Assembly: GCF_900110605.1 (NCBI RefSeq)
Contig: NZ_FOFI01000003.1
Location: forward strand, 124,001-188,000
Direction: 5' to 3'
Origin: Epilithonimonas lactis
Lineage (GTDB): Bacteria > Bacteroidota > Bacteroidia > Flavobacteriales > Weeksellaceae
DNA: 64,000 bases
Shown: piece by piece, positions 54,422-62,638 of the stretch
How the letters are laid out: every line of letters starts with the position of its first letter
How positions within the stretch are numbered: the stretch's first letter is position 1
The notes under the pieces: model-generated
The model's database searches: none
The model's input: only the letters and a program-made list of their open reading frames with translations
What the model was told of the DNA's origin: nothing
Program-made: the position numbers and the translations under genes

Positions 54422-55345
54422 CTAAAACCAATCTTTCCTACTGTCTTTCGGGACAAATGTCCAAGCCAAAATCCGGCTGATTTTCTGACCTTGCGCCATA
54501 TCGATGGTTTTGAATTCTGGGACATTCAGGTTTTTCAACAAAGTTGTGAGCTGGTGAAGATTGTCTTTCTTGGAAACCAATGTTGTGAACCACAAAACCT
54601 GCGACTTGAACTGGACACTTTCGTTTATCATTTTCTTGATGAAAGCTTCCTCGCCACCTTCGCACCAAAGTTCGGATTGGTTTCCGCCGAAATTGAGAAT
54701 CGGTTTTTGAACTTTGTTATTTCTGAGATTTTTAGTTTTTCTGCGATTGCCTTGCATCGCGTCTTCTGCGGATTCGTGGAAAGGCGGATTGCACATCGAG
54801 AATGCGAATTTGTCTTCGGATGACAATATATTTTTAAAGATAAAATTAGAATCTGGTTGGAATTTCAAATGAATATTTTCTGATAATTCAGAATTGCTGT
54901 CTAAAATTTTTTGAGCGTTTTCCAACGAATCTTTATTAATATCTGTTCCCAAGATTTTCCAACCGTATGAACTATTGGCAATCAAAGGATAAACGAGATT
55001 GGCTCCCGTTCCAATATCCAAACCTTTCACTGAATTTCCAGCTGGAATTTCGCCATTTTCTTCTGCTAACAAATCCGCCAAATAATGAACGTAATCCGCA
55101 CGACCAGGAATCGGCGGACAAAGATTGCCTTCCGGAATATCCCAATTTTTGACATTGTAATATTTCAAAAGTAAGGCTTTGTTGAGTAATTTCACGGCTT
55201 TTGGAAGACTAAAATTAATCGTCAAAGTATCGTAATCATTTTTGAAAACGTAATGTTTGAGTTCTGGAACGGAGACAATCAATTCTTCGAAATCGTAGGA
55301 ATTGCGGTGGATGTTTCTGGGATGGAGGCTGGATTTTTCGGTCAT
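54422..55345 (-). CDS. rlmF: 23S rRNA (adenine-1618-N6)-methyltransferase
   Basis: The 307-residue enzyme methylates A1618 of 23S rRNA. It opens SLHPRNIHRNSYDFEELI, with SAM site GLDIGTGANLVYPLIANSSYGW, and the adenine-N6 catalytic motif MCNPPFHES near residue 190, followed by GNQSELWCEGGEEAFIKKMI. It is full length. Its ATG overlaps the stop of the upstream glucanase-like gene by one base (TAATG), so the two unrelated products are translationally coupled. Confidence 0.95.
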   Translation of the reverse strand: MTEKSSLHPRNIHRNSYDFEELIVSVPELKHYVFKNDYDTLTINFSLPKAVKLLNKALLLKYYNVKNWDIPEGNLCPPIPGRADYVHYLADLLAEENGEIPAGNSVKGLDIGTGANLVYPLIANSSYGWKILGTDINKDSLENAQKILDSNSELSENIHLKFQPDSNFIFKNILSSEDKFAFSMCNPPFHESAEDAMQGNRRKTKNLRNNKVQKPILNFGGNQSELWCEGGEEAFIKKMINESVQFKSQVLWFTTLVSKKDNLHQLTTLLKNLNVPEFKTIDMAQGQKISRILAWTFVPKDSRKDWF

Positions 55346-57483
55346 TATTTTTCTTTATCTAATTTTTGGATTCCGGTTTTTACATCTGGGTGGCTCATAA
55401 ATAGGTTCCAAATCAGACCAGTTCTGTGATTTTCTATCATCACGGTCATTGGCGCCTGATTGAGTCCTAAAAATATAGGCGAACACCAATTGTTGTTCAA
55501 ATCAAACGAATCCCGGAAACCATATTCGCCCCAAAGGAAATCGCCGTAATTGAGGTAGAAATTCTTTAAAACCGCCATAGATTCGGTTGGTGTGTACGGA
55601 AAAGAGGCGATTGCTCCGGTTGGTGTCAACTTTCCTGTATCTTCTCTTTCGGTTGGTTCATCTGGATTGTAGCCTTTTGGACCGTCGGAAGCGGTCAAGC
55701 CCCAACCATCTTTGCCGTAACCTTTTTGTTTTTTCGGATTTTCGACGCAATATAGATAATTAATTTTGGCAATGTTCTGATTGTTCTTGAAATAGTTGGT
55801 GTATCTATCCGTCAAAGCGTGCGGGTCGTAGCCCATAAATGAATAATGTACAAAAAACAACGGCCCACCATTGTTGACCCCAACATCCAACTTGATTCCG
55901 TAGTAGGAATTTCCGTTGGTGTACATTGCGCCTTCGTTGGAATTTCCCCAATCTTTTCTATAATCCTGCGCAATTTTGCCCTGACTTGCCCAGCCGGAAT
56001 AATATAGACTGGCAGGCACAGAATGCGTGGGAGAAGCAATAGCCATCAAGTAAGTCACCATCGTCTCATTCCAGCCAATCAGATTATGATTGATGACCCA
56101 ACCTTGGTCTGGCGACCAGTGCCAGTATAGATATTTGCTGTCGGGCTTTTGGCGGAACCAATCCCACTCGATGCCTTTCCAGAATTTGTCGATTTTTGTT
56201 CTGATGTTTTTTTCCTCGGCGTTGTCTTTGTTAAAATATTGATGCGCCACCAATAATCCCTGAACGAAGAAAGAGGTTTCCACCAAATCTGCTCCATTAT
56301 CTTTAGTTCCAAAAAAAGGTTCTGTCTTTCCGGTTTTTCCGTCGATGAAATGGGCAATCGCACCGTGGTATTTGTCGGCTTTCTCTATGAAGTTGACGAT
56401 TTTTGTAAAACGTTCCACGGATTCTTTTCTTGAAATAAATCCACGTTCTGTTCCTGCAATCAAAGCCATCACACCAAATCCAGAGGCGCCGGTTGCAATC
56501 ATATTTTCTCTTCCGTTTGTGTTTTCTTTCGACAGTCCGCTTACGGTTTCTGCGCCGTCCCAATAGTAATTGAATGAGGCTTCCTGAACCATCGTCATCA
56601 GTTCTTCATCGGTCATATTTTTGGTTTCAGTCGAGACAACTTCTGACAATTTTGATTCATTGAAAAACCTGTCGAGGAAACTGATTTTGTAGGCATATTT
56701 TTTTCCGGTTTCGTTAGTGAAATCTGCAAATCTATCGATATAAGCATCTTGGATTCCGACTGGTTTGAAATCTTTACCATTTTCGGAGCGGTAGATTTTG
56801 ACATATCGGATATTGTCATTTGTTAGTGGATTCCATTTCAGGTCAACGTGTTTCATATAGCCTTTAGCTGATGAAATCGTAGGCGTTTCAGAAATGCTTT
56901 TCTTTTCTTTTGAATCGATGAAGGCAATATCATCCAGCCAAATTTTATTATTTGATTCAGAATTTTCGGATTGAGAAAAAACGAGCGCTTTTATCAATTT
57001 CGGATTATCTTTCACAGAAGCATCAAGGTTTGAAATATCGATTAGAATATGTTCCCATCGATTCTTTTTAGTCAATTTAATATTAATTGATTTCGAAAAT
57101 GTTCCGTCGGTTTTTTGAAGTTTTAAAATTGGTAAAACATTGGCATCATTTTTTTCTGACTTGATCCAAAAACTTAGAAAATTAGCTTTGTTAAAAAAAT
57201 CTTTTCCTCTGACTTCCTCATATTCTATCGATGCATCCCACTTTCCGTTTTTTGCATTTTTGTAATCCAACAAAAGAGAATTTCCCGGAGAATGGAATTC
57301 ATTTTTATCCACCAACAATTTGGAATTCTGATTTTTTATGGCTGAATTTCCAGAAAATTCCACATTTCCATAAAAGAAATTGTCCTTCATCAGGCTGTTT
57401 GTGAACAAAGTATAATCGTATTGATGTTCCTGAGCGAAAATTGAGGCAGAAACAAAAAGAAACGATTTAAAAATAATTTTCAT
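55345..57483 (-). CDS. Secreted glucoamylase-family (PF10091, GH144-like) glycan hydrolase
   Basis: The 712-residue protein has a signal peptide ending FAQ. An N-terminal jelly-roll-type carbohydrate-binding region (30-195, for example GNSLLLDYKNAKNGKWDASI) is followed by an FN3-like module (210-290, HVDLKWNPLTNDNIRYVKIYRS). The (alpha/alpha)6 catalytic domain (about 295-700) contains IATGASGFGVMALIAG, YYSGWASQGK and GPLFFVHYSFMGYDP. Relatives are endo-beta-1,2-glucanases (GH144) and the glucoamylase-like part of cyclic glucan synthases. Substrate beta-1,2-glucan is likely but not certain. It ends one base into the rlmF start. Confidence 0.88.
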   Translation of the reverse strand: MKIIFKSFLFVSASIFAQEHQYDYTLFTNSLMKDNFFYGNVEFSGNSAIKNQNSKLLVDKNEFHSPGNSLLLDYKNAKNGKWDASIEYEEVRGKDFFNKANFLSFWIKSEKNDANVLPILKLQKTDGTFSKSINIKLTKKNRWEHILIDISNLDASVKDNPKLIKALVFSQSENSESNNKIWLDDIAFIDSKEKKSISETPTISSAKGYMKHVDLKWNPLTNDNIRYVKIYRSENGKDFKPVGIQDAYIDRFADFTNETGKKYAYKISFLDRFFNESKLSEVVSTETKNMTDEELMTMVQEASFNYYWDGAETVSGLSKENTNGRENMIATGASGFGVMALIAGTERGFISRKESVERFTKIVNFIEKADKYHGAIAHFIDGKTGKTEPFFGTKDNGADLVETSFFVQGLLVAHQYFNKDNAEEKNIRTKIDKFWKGIEWDWFRQKPDSKYLYWHWSPDQGWVINHNLIGWNETMVTYLMAIASPTHSVPASLYYSGWASQGKIAQDYRKDWGNSNEGAMYTNGNSYYGIKLDVGVNNGGPLFFVHYSFMGYDPHALTDRYTNYFKNNQNIAKINYLYCVENPKKQKGYGKDGWGLTASDGPKGYNPDEPTEREDTGKLTPTGAIASFPYTPTESMAVLKNFYLNYGDFLWGEYGFRDSFDLNNNWCSPIFLGLNQAPMTVMIENHRTGLIWNLFMSHPDVKTGIQKLDKEK

Positions 57484-57531
57484 AAAATGTAATTTTATTA
57501 AAGTTAATCAAAATCTCGAAATGAGACATAA

Positions 57532-57556
57532 AAAAAGACAGCTGAAAACTGTCCTT
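57532..57556 (-). terminator. Terminator of the cytochrome gene
   Basis: On the minus strand GGACAG...CTGTC pairs around TTTTCAG and is followed by TTTTTTTATG, about 28 bases after the cytochrome stop. Confidence 0.75.
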
Positions 57557-57580
57557 AATTTTTTTTCTTGATTTCAAATT

Positions 57581-57958
57581 CTACTTTAAAGATAAAATAT
57601 ATTGCGCCATAAATTTCGCATTTTCCTTGCTGAATCCGTGCGCAGGCATTGGAACATTTCCCCAAACGCCAGAACTTCCATTGATGATCTGATCTGCAAG
57701 CAGTTCTACATTTTCGGGCGTGTTCTCATATTTTGCTGCAACTTCCTTATAAGACGGACCAATCAAGGTTTCGTTTACTTTGTGACAGCCGAGACAGTCA
57801 GAACCTTCTATCAAAGATTTCCCTTCTGCAATCGGGTCTGCAACCACTTTTGGTGCTGGCACTTCTTCCTCAACAAGAACATCTTTTTTGCCTGAGTTTT
57901 CGTTTTTGGAACAAGACAATGAGATCGCAAAAATCATCATTAACATTACCTTTTTCAT
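57581..57958 (-). CDS. Lipoprotein c-type cytochrome (class I, c551/c552-like)
   Basis: The 125-residue protein has a lipobox-type signal (ISLSC, Cys near residue 16). It contains one haem-binding CLGCHK (residues 54-59) with a preceding GSD, and a distal ligand Met in NVPMPAHG near residue 104, then KFMAQYILSLK. It is a single-haem electron carrier on the periplasmic side of a membrane. No oxidase gene is adjacent. Monocistronic, with its own terminator, upstream of the glucanase gene. Confidence 0.92.
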   Translation of the reverse strand: MKKVMLMMIFAISLSCSKNENSGKKDVLVEEEVPAPKVVADPIAEGKSLIEGSDCLGCHKVNETLIGPSYKEVAAKYENTPENVELLADQIINGSSGVWGNVPMPAHGFSKENAKFMAQYILSLK

Positions 57959-58033
57959 AGTTTTCTATTATAATGACAAAGTTATTAATTAAGGAATTAA
58001 GATTCATTTTAAATTAGTCCCAAAATGAATCAT

Positions 58034-58041
58034 TATCTTTG
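58034..58041 (+). promoter_or_regulatory. -7 box upstream of dusB
   Basis: TATCTTTG fits TAnnTTTG and lies four bases before the ATG at 58046. It sits inside the longer open frame, so it argues for the ATG at 58046, or for an almost leaderless message. Confidence 0.4.
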
Positions 58042-58045
58042 CAGA

Positions 58046-59035
58046 ATGGTAAAAATTGGCAACATAGAACTTCCTGATTTTCCGCTTTTACTGGCGCCGA
58101 TGGAAGATGTAAGTGATCCACCTTTCAGAAAACTGTGCAAAATGTACGGCGCAGATTTGATGTATTCGGAATTCATCTCTTCCGAAGGCTTGATCCGTGA
58201 TGCGATAAAGAGCCGCAAAAAGCTGGATATCTTCGATTATGAAAGACCTGTCGGGATTCAAATCTTTGGTGGTGATGAGGAAGCAATGGCGATGTCAGCA
58301 AGAATTGTGGAGACAGTGGAACCAGATATTGTTGATATCAATTATGGCTGTCCTGTAAAAAAAGTTGTCTGCAAAGGTGCTGGCGCAGGGGTTTTAAAAG
58401 ATATTGATCTAATGGTTCGATTGACAAAAGCTGTCGTGAATTCCACCCATTTGCCTGTGACCGTGAAAACGAGATTGGGTTGGGATACAGATTCTATCAA
58501 CATTGATGAAGTTGCCGAAAGATTACAGGATGTCGGCATCAAAGCTTTGACCATCCACGCCAGAACGCGTTCTCAGATGTACAAAGGTGAGGCTGATTGG
58601 GAACATATCTCCAGAATCAAAAACAATCCAAACATAGAAATTCCAATTTTTGGAAACGGCGACATCGATTCTCCGGAAAAAGCTTTGGAATATAAAAACA
58701 AATACAACTGCGACGGCATTATGATCGGTCGTGGTGCGATCGGCTATCCTTGGATCTTCAACGAGGTGAAACATTTCTTCGAAACTGGCGAGATCTTACC
58801 GGAACCAACAATCTCTGAAAGACTGGAAGCTGTGAAAAATCACGCCCTTTGGTCCGTGGAGTGGAAAGGTGAACGACCTGGAATTGTGGAAATGAGACAG
58901 CATTACAGCAACTACTTCCGTGGAATTCCGCATTTCAAAGAATTTAAAACTAAGTTTCTTCAAGCATTGACACTTGAACAAATTGATGAGATCATCGAGG
59001 AGACCAAGCATTTCTATTTGGAAAATGCATTCTAA
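58046..59035 (+). CDS. dusB: tRNA-dihydrouridine synthase B
   Basis: The ATG at 58046 (MVKIGNIELPDFPLLLAPMED) gives 329 residues and the usual N-terminus of Bacteroidetes DusB; an ATG seven codons upstream is open too. The FMN TIM barrel shows APMEDVSDPPFR, INYGCPVKKVVCKGAGAGVL with the catalytic Cys, VKTRLGWD, and MIGRGAIGYPWIF. The C-terminal helical domain binds tRNA. It reduces uridine to dihydrouridine in the D-loop. No fis gene follows, unlike in Enterobacteria. Confidence 0.96.
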   Translation: MVKIGNIELPDFPLLLAPMEDVSDPPFRKLCKMYGADLMYSEFISSEGLIRDAIKSRKKLDIFDYERPVGIQIFGGDEEAMAMSARIVETVEPDIVDINYGCPVKKVVCKGAGAGVLKDIDLMVRLTKAVVNSTHLPVTVKTRLGWDTDSINIDEVAERLQDVGIKALTIHARTRSQMYKGEADWEHISRIKNNPNIEIPIFGNGDIDSPEKALEYKNKYNCDGIMIGRGAIGYPWIFNEVKHFFETGEILPEPTISERLEAVKNHALWSVEWKGERPGIVEMRQHYSNYFRGIPHFKEFKTKFLQALTLEQIDEIIEETKHFYLENAF

Positions 59036-59089
59036 TTGTAACTTTTAGTACTTAGGTCAACACTTATTAGACCTCAAAAAAAATTAAAA

Positions 59090-60718
59090 ATGAAAAAGTT
59101 AATACTTCTTTCCATCCTTATTTCGGGCGTTTCGCAAGCTCAGTTTTTCGAAGATGCCAAAGCAACAAAAATTGATACTTTAAAAGGTTCTAATACAGAA
59201 TTCCGAAATTTTTGGGATGTCAAGAAATATGATATCGTACTTGAACCCAATTTCCAGGCAAAAAGCATCAAAGGCAGCAACAAGATCAGCCTGACCATCG
59301 AGAAAGATGTAAAAAACCCTACCTTCCAGATCGATCTTCAAAAGCCGATGAAAGCCGACAAGATCACCGCAAGTTTTCCTATCTCTAGCCAAAAGGTGGA
59401 TGGCGATTTCATTTTCCTATCAACCAAAAAGAACTTTAAAAAAGGAGAAACCTACACTATCGACATTGATTACTCAGGAAATCCTTTGATAGCGAAACAC
59501 GCACCTTGGGACGGCGGATGGATCTTTACCACAGATAAAAACGGAAATCCATGGATGACAGCTGCAGATGAAGGCATCGGTGCGAGCATCTGGTTGCCTG
59601 TCAAAGATATTTGGAGTGATGAGCCGGACAATGGGATCACTTTCAAGATCATTACACCAAAAGACCTTGTAGGTGTTGCAAACGGAAGATTAATTAAACA
59701 AGAAAATATTGGCGACAAGAAATCCTGGACCTGGGAAGTGAAGAATCCTATCAACGACTACTCCATCATTCCATCTATCGGGAAATATGTCAATTTCAAA
59801 GATACCTTCGACGGGGAAAAGGGAAAACTGGACCTTGACTATTGGGTTTTGGATTACAACCTGGACAAGGCAAAAAAACAATTTGAGATTGTGAAACCCA
59901 TGATGAAGGCTTTCGAATATTGGTTCGGACCTTATCCTTTCTATGAAGATTCTTATAAATTGGTAGAATCTCCACACCTTGGAATGGAGCATCAGAGCAA
60001 CGTAGCGTACGGAAATCAATATCAGAATGGTTATCTAGGAAGAGACCTGTCTGGAACTGGTGTTGGTCTAAAATGGGACTACATCATCGTTCACGAGTCC
60101 GGGCACGAGTGGTTTGCGAACAACATCACGGCGAAAGATCAGGCCGACATGTGGATCCACGAAAGTTTCACCATGTATTCTGAGCCACTTTTTGTAGAGA
60201 AATTTATGGATAAGGCTTCTGCGGAAACCTATATTCAAGGTGTTCGAAAAGTGATTTCCAACGACAAGCCGATCATCGGAACTTACGGCATCAGAAACGA
60301 AGGCAGTGGCGATATGTATCCAAAAGGTGCGAATATGATCCACACAATCCGTCAGATCATCAATAATGATGAGAAATTCCGTCAGATCCTGAGAGGACTT
60401 AATAAAGATTTTTATCACCAAACAGTGACTACGGAACAAATTGAAAAATATTTCTCTGACAAATCCGGAATTGACCTTTCAACTATTTTCACCCAATATT
60501 TGAGAACGATCAAAATCCCGACTTTGGAATACAAACAAACCGGAAATCAACTGACCTACAAATGGACCAACGTGATCCCTGGACTGAAATTACCAATACG
60601 CCTGACGGACGGACAGGAATTGACACCAACCGAACAACCGCAGACCATCACTTTGAAATCTGACAAACCAGTGGAAGTCAACAAGAATTATTACATCAAT
60701 GTGAAGCAAATCCAATAA
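59090..60718 (+). CDS. Secreted M1-family metallopeptidase
   Basis: The 542-residue protein has a signal peptide ending VSQAQ. An N-terminal beta-sandwich (30-230) is followed by the thermolysin-like domain. GMEHQSNVAYGN stands in the place of the GAMEN motif, and the zinc site HESGHEWFANN with a third ligand Glu 18 residues on (MWIHESFT) is intact. It is shorter than typical aminopeptidase N and lacks the long C-terminal helical superhelix, ending in a beta-rich domain, like bacterial M1 enzymes of the cold-active/leukotriene A4 type. It removes N-terminal residues from peptides outside the cytoplasm. It is monocistronic with a terminator. Confidence 0.93.
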   Translation: MKKLILLSILISGVSQAQFFEDAKATKIDTLKGSNTEFRNFWDVKKYDIVLEPNFQAKSIKGSNKISLTIEKDVKNPTFQIDLQKPMKADKITASFPISSQKVDGDFIFLSTKKNFKKGETYTIDIDYSGNPLIAKHAPWDGGWIFTTDKNGNPWMTAADEGIGASIWLPVKDIWSDEPDNGITFKIITPKDLVGVANGRLIKQENIGDKKSWTWEVKNPINDYSIIPSIGKYVNFKDTFDGEKGKLDLDYWVLDYNLDKAKKQFEIVKPMMKAFEYWFGPYPFYEDSYKLVESPHLGMEHQSNVAYGNQYQNGYLGRDLSGTGVGLKWDYIIVHESGHEWFANNITAKDQADMWIHESFTMYSEPLFVEKFMDKASAETYIQGVRKVISNDKPIIGTYGIRNEGSGDMYPKGANMIHTIRQIINNDEKFRQILRGLNKDFYHQTVTTEQIEKYFSDKSGIDLSTIFTQYLRTIKIPTLEYKQTGNQLTYKWTNVIPGLKLPIRLTDGQELTPTEQPQTITLKSDKPVEVNKNYYINVKQIQ

Positions 60719-60741
60719 GATTTCACTACATTTAAATCATC

Positions 60742-60777
60742 AAAACCATTTCAAATTTTATCTTTGGAATGGTTTTA
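60742..60777 (+). terminator. Terminator of the M1 peptidase gene
   Basis: AAAACCATT and AATGGTTTT pair (with TC/GA inside) across an AT-rich loop and are followed by a short T-rich stretch, 24 bases after the stop. Confidence 0.65.
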
Positions 60778-60812
60778 TATTTAAGACCAAATTAAAAACT
60801 CAAAAATTTATT

Positions 60813-62321
60813 ATGAGGAATAAATTCATTTTCTGGGGAATCGTCCTATTAATTGTCACATGGACTACAGCTCTTTTGATTAAAGCCCATTATTGGATCC
60901 CAATACTGCTGACTTTTTTATACATCCTTGGAATTTACAACACGTACCAAACAAAACACGCCATTCTAAGAAACTTCCCTGTTTTAGGCTATTTCCGATA
61001 CATCTTTGAAGAAATATCGCCTGAGATCCAACAGTACTTTATTGAAAGAGAAACGGACGGAAAACCTTTTCCTCGACATCAAAGATCTGCGGCGTACAGA
61101 CGCTCTAAAAATGTAGGTGACACTGTACCATTCGGGACACAGCTGGAAATCAATCACAGGAAATACGAAGGCATAAAACATTCCATCTACGCAAAGCATC
61201 CGAAAGAAGAATTACCGAGAGTGACCATTGGTGGACAAGATTGCAAACAGCCTTACAACGCTTCGCTTTTCAATATTTCTGCGATGAGTTTCGGAGCATT
61301 GAGTGACCGTGCTCAGCAAGCTTTGAACCGTGGGGCGAAAAAAGGAAATTTCTATCACAACACAGGCGAAGGTGGCATTTCACCACATCACCTGGAAGGT
61401 GGTGACCTTTGCTGGCAGATCGGTACAGGCTATTTTGGCTGCCGAGATGATGAAGGAAATTTCAATCCGGAACTGTTCACCAAATATGCGAATCTTGAGA
61501 ACGTCAAAATGATCGAGATCAAATTATCACAAGGCGCAAAACCAGGTCACGGTGGTGTTTTACCAGGCGTGAAAAATACGCCTGAGATTGCGAAAATACG
61601 TCACGTAAAACCTGGCATCACGATTCTTTCGCCACCGTCACACAGTGCATTTTCAAATGCTGAAGGTTTGCTGAAATTTGTACAGCAACTTCGAGATCTG
61701 TCTGGCGGAAAACCGACAGGCTTCAAACTTTGTATTGGCGATACACAGGAGTTCGAAGATATCTGTGAACAAATGAACATTCTGAACATCTTTCCAGATT
61801 TTATTACTGTTGACGGTGCAGAAGGCGGAACAGGTGCCGCGCCGCCAGAATTCTCAGACGGTGTGGGAATGCCTCTAGAACCTGCTTTGATCTTTGTCAA
61901 CAGAACGTTGATCAATTATGAAGTACGAGATAAATTGAGGATCATCGCCAGCGGAAAAGTTTTGACGTCACTTGACATTCTGAGAGCTGTGGCAATGGGT
62001 GCTGACCTTTGTAATAATGCCAGAGGTTTTATGTTCTCACTTGGCTGCATCCAAGCTTTGCGATGCAATACCAACACTTGTCCGACGGGCGTGGCAACGC
62101 AGGACAAAATGCTGATCAAAGGCCTTGATACCAATGATAAAACGGAACGTGTTTATCAATTCCATAAAAATACCTTGCACACTTGCAATGAGTTGATAGC
62201 AGCCGCAGGAAGAGAAACTTATGACCAAGTTGATGCCTCAATGTTCATGCGAGGTGATGAGTTTGAGCATTTGTCTGACACTTACTTCCCAGATATTCTG
62301 GAGAATGTGAGAAAGAGATAA
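60813..62321 (+). CDS. Membrane-anchored GltB-like FMN-binding oxidoreductase
   Basis: The 502-residue protein begins with one or two hydrophobic segments (FWGIVLLIVTWTTALLI and PILLTFLYILGIY). The remainder resembles only the FMN/3Fe-4S synthase domain of glutamate synthase: PYNASLFNISAMSFGALSDRA, VDGAEGGTGAAPPEFSDGVG and the cluster Cys motif CNTNTCPTGVATQ. It has no amidotransferase domain, so it cannot be a complete GOGAT. Substrate unknown; relatives include archaeal-type glutamate synthases and other flavoproteins that work with membrane electron carriers. It is not linked to gltBD (43921-49892). Confidence 0.88.
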   Translation: MRNKFIFWGIVLLIVTWTTALLIKAHYWIPILLTFLYILGIYNTYQTKHAILRNFPVLGYFRYIFEEISPEIQQYFIERETDGKPFPRHQRSAAYRRSKNVGDTVPFGTQLEINHRKYEGIKHSIYAKHPKEELPRVTIGGQDCKQPYNASLFNISAMSFGALSDRAQQALNRGAKKGNFYHNTGEGGISPHHLEGGDLCWQIGTGYFGCRDDEGNFNPELFTKYANLENVKMIEIKLSQGAKPGHGGVLPGVKNTPEIAKIRHVKPGITILSPPSHSAFSNAEGLLKFVQQLRDLSGGKPTGFKLCIGDTQEFEDICEQMNILNIFPDFITVDGAEGGTGAAPPEFSDGVGMPLEPALIFVNRTLINYEVRDKLRIIASGKVLTSLDILRAVAMGADLCNNARGFMFSLGCIQALRCNTNTCPTGVATQDKMLIKGLDTNDKTERVYQFHKNTLHTCNELIAAAGRETYDQVDASMFMRGDEFEHLSDTYFPDILENVRKR

Positions 62322-62344
62322 GCACATCTTTCACAATGAAGAAC

Positions 62345-62380
62345 AAAGACCTATTCAAAACATGAATAGGTCTTTTTTTG
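62345..62380 (+). terminator. Terminator of the GltB-like gene
   Basis: AAAGACCTATTC and GAATAGGTCTTT pair around AAAACAT, followed by a T-run. It closes the transcript 24 bases after the stop. Confidence 0.85.
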
Positions 62381-62638
62381 GCTTCGGGAAATTCAGTTCT
62401 GTGTTTTGGGACAAAGATGAAGCTCTGATGGTTATTGTCTTTTCAAAACTATAGATTCATCAGAATATACACAAATAATAAGAGTGGACATTGGATGGAC
62501 AAATTAGCAATACAAATAAACTCCACTGATTACCAAAACATTACTAAACATACTCTTATAAAAAAAGACAACTTATCATTTTAATTCTAAATAAAAAATG
62601 CTTGAAATTTTGTAGATTGCATTAGCATAAATCATTAT
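62381..62638. other. Intergenic region upstream of the TPR gene
   Basis: Of the 317 bases between the GltB-like and TPR genes, the part beyond the terminator is AT-rich and holds no gene, RNA or known repeat. No TTG-plus-TAnnTTTG promoter was found. Confidence 0.5.
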
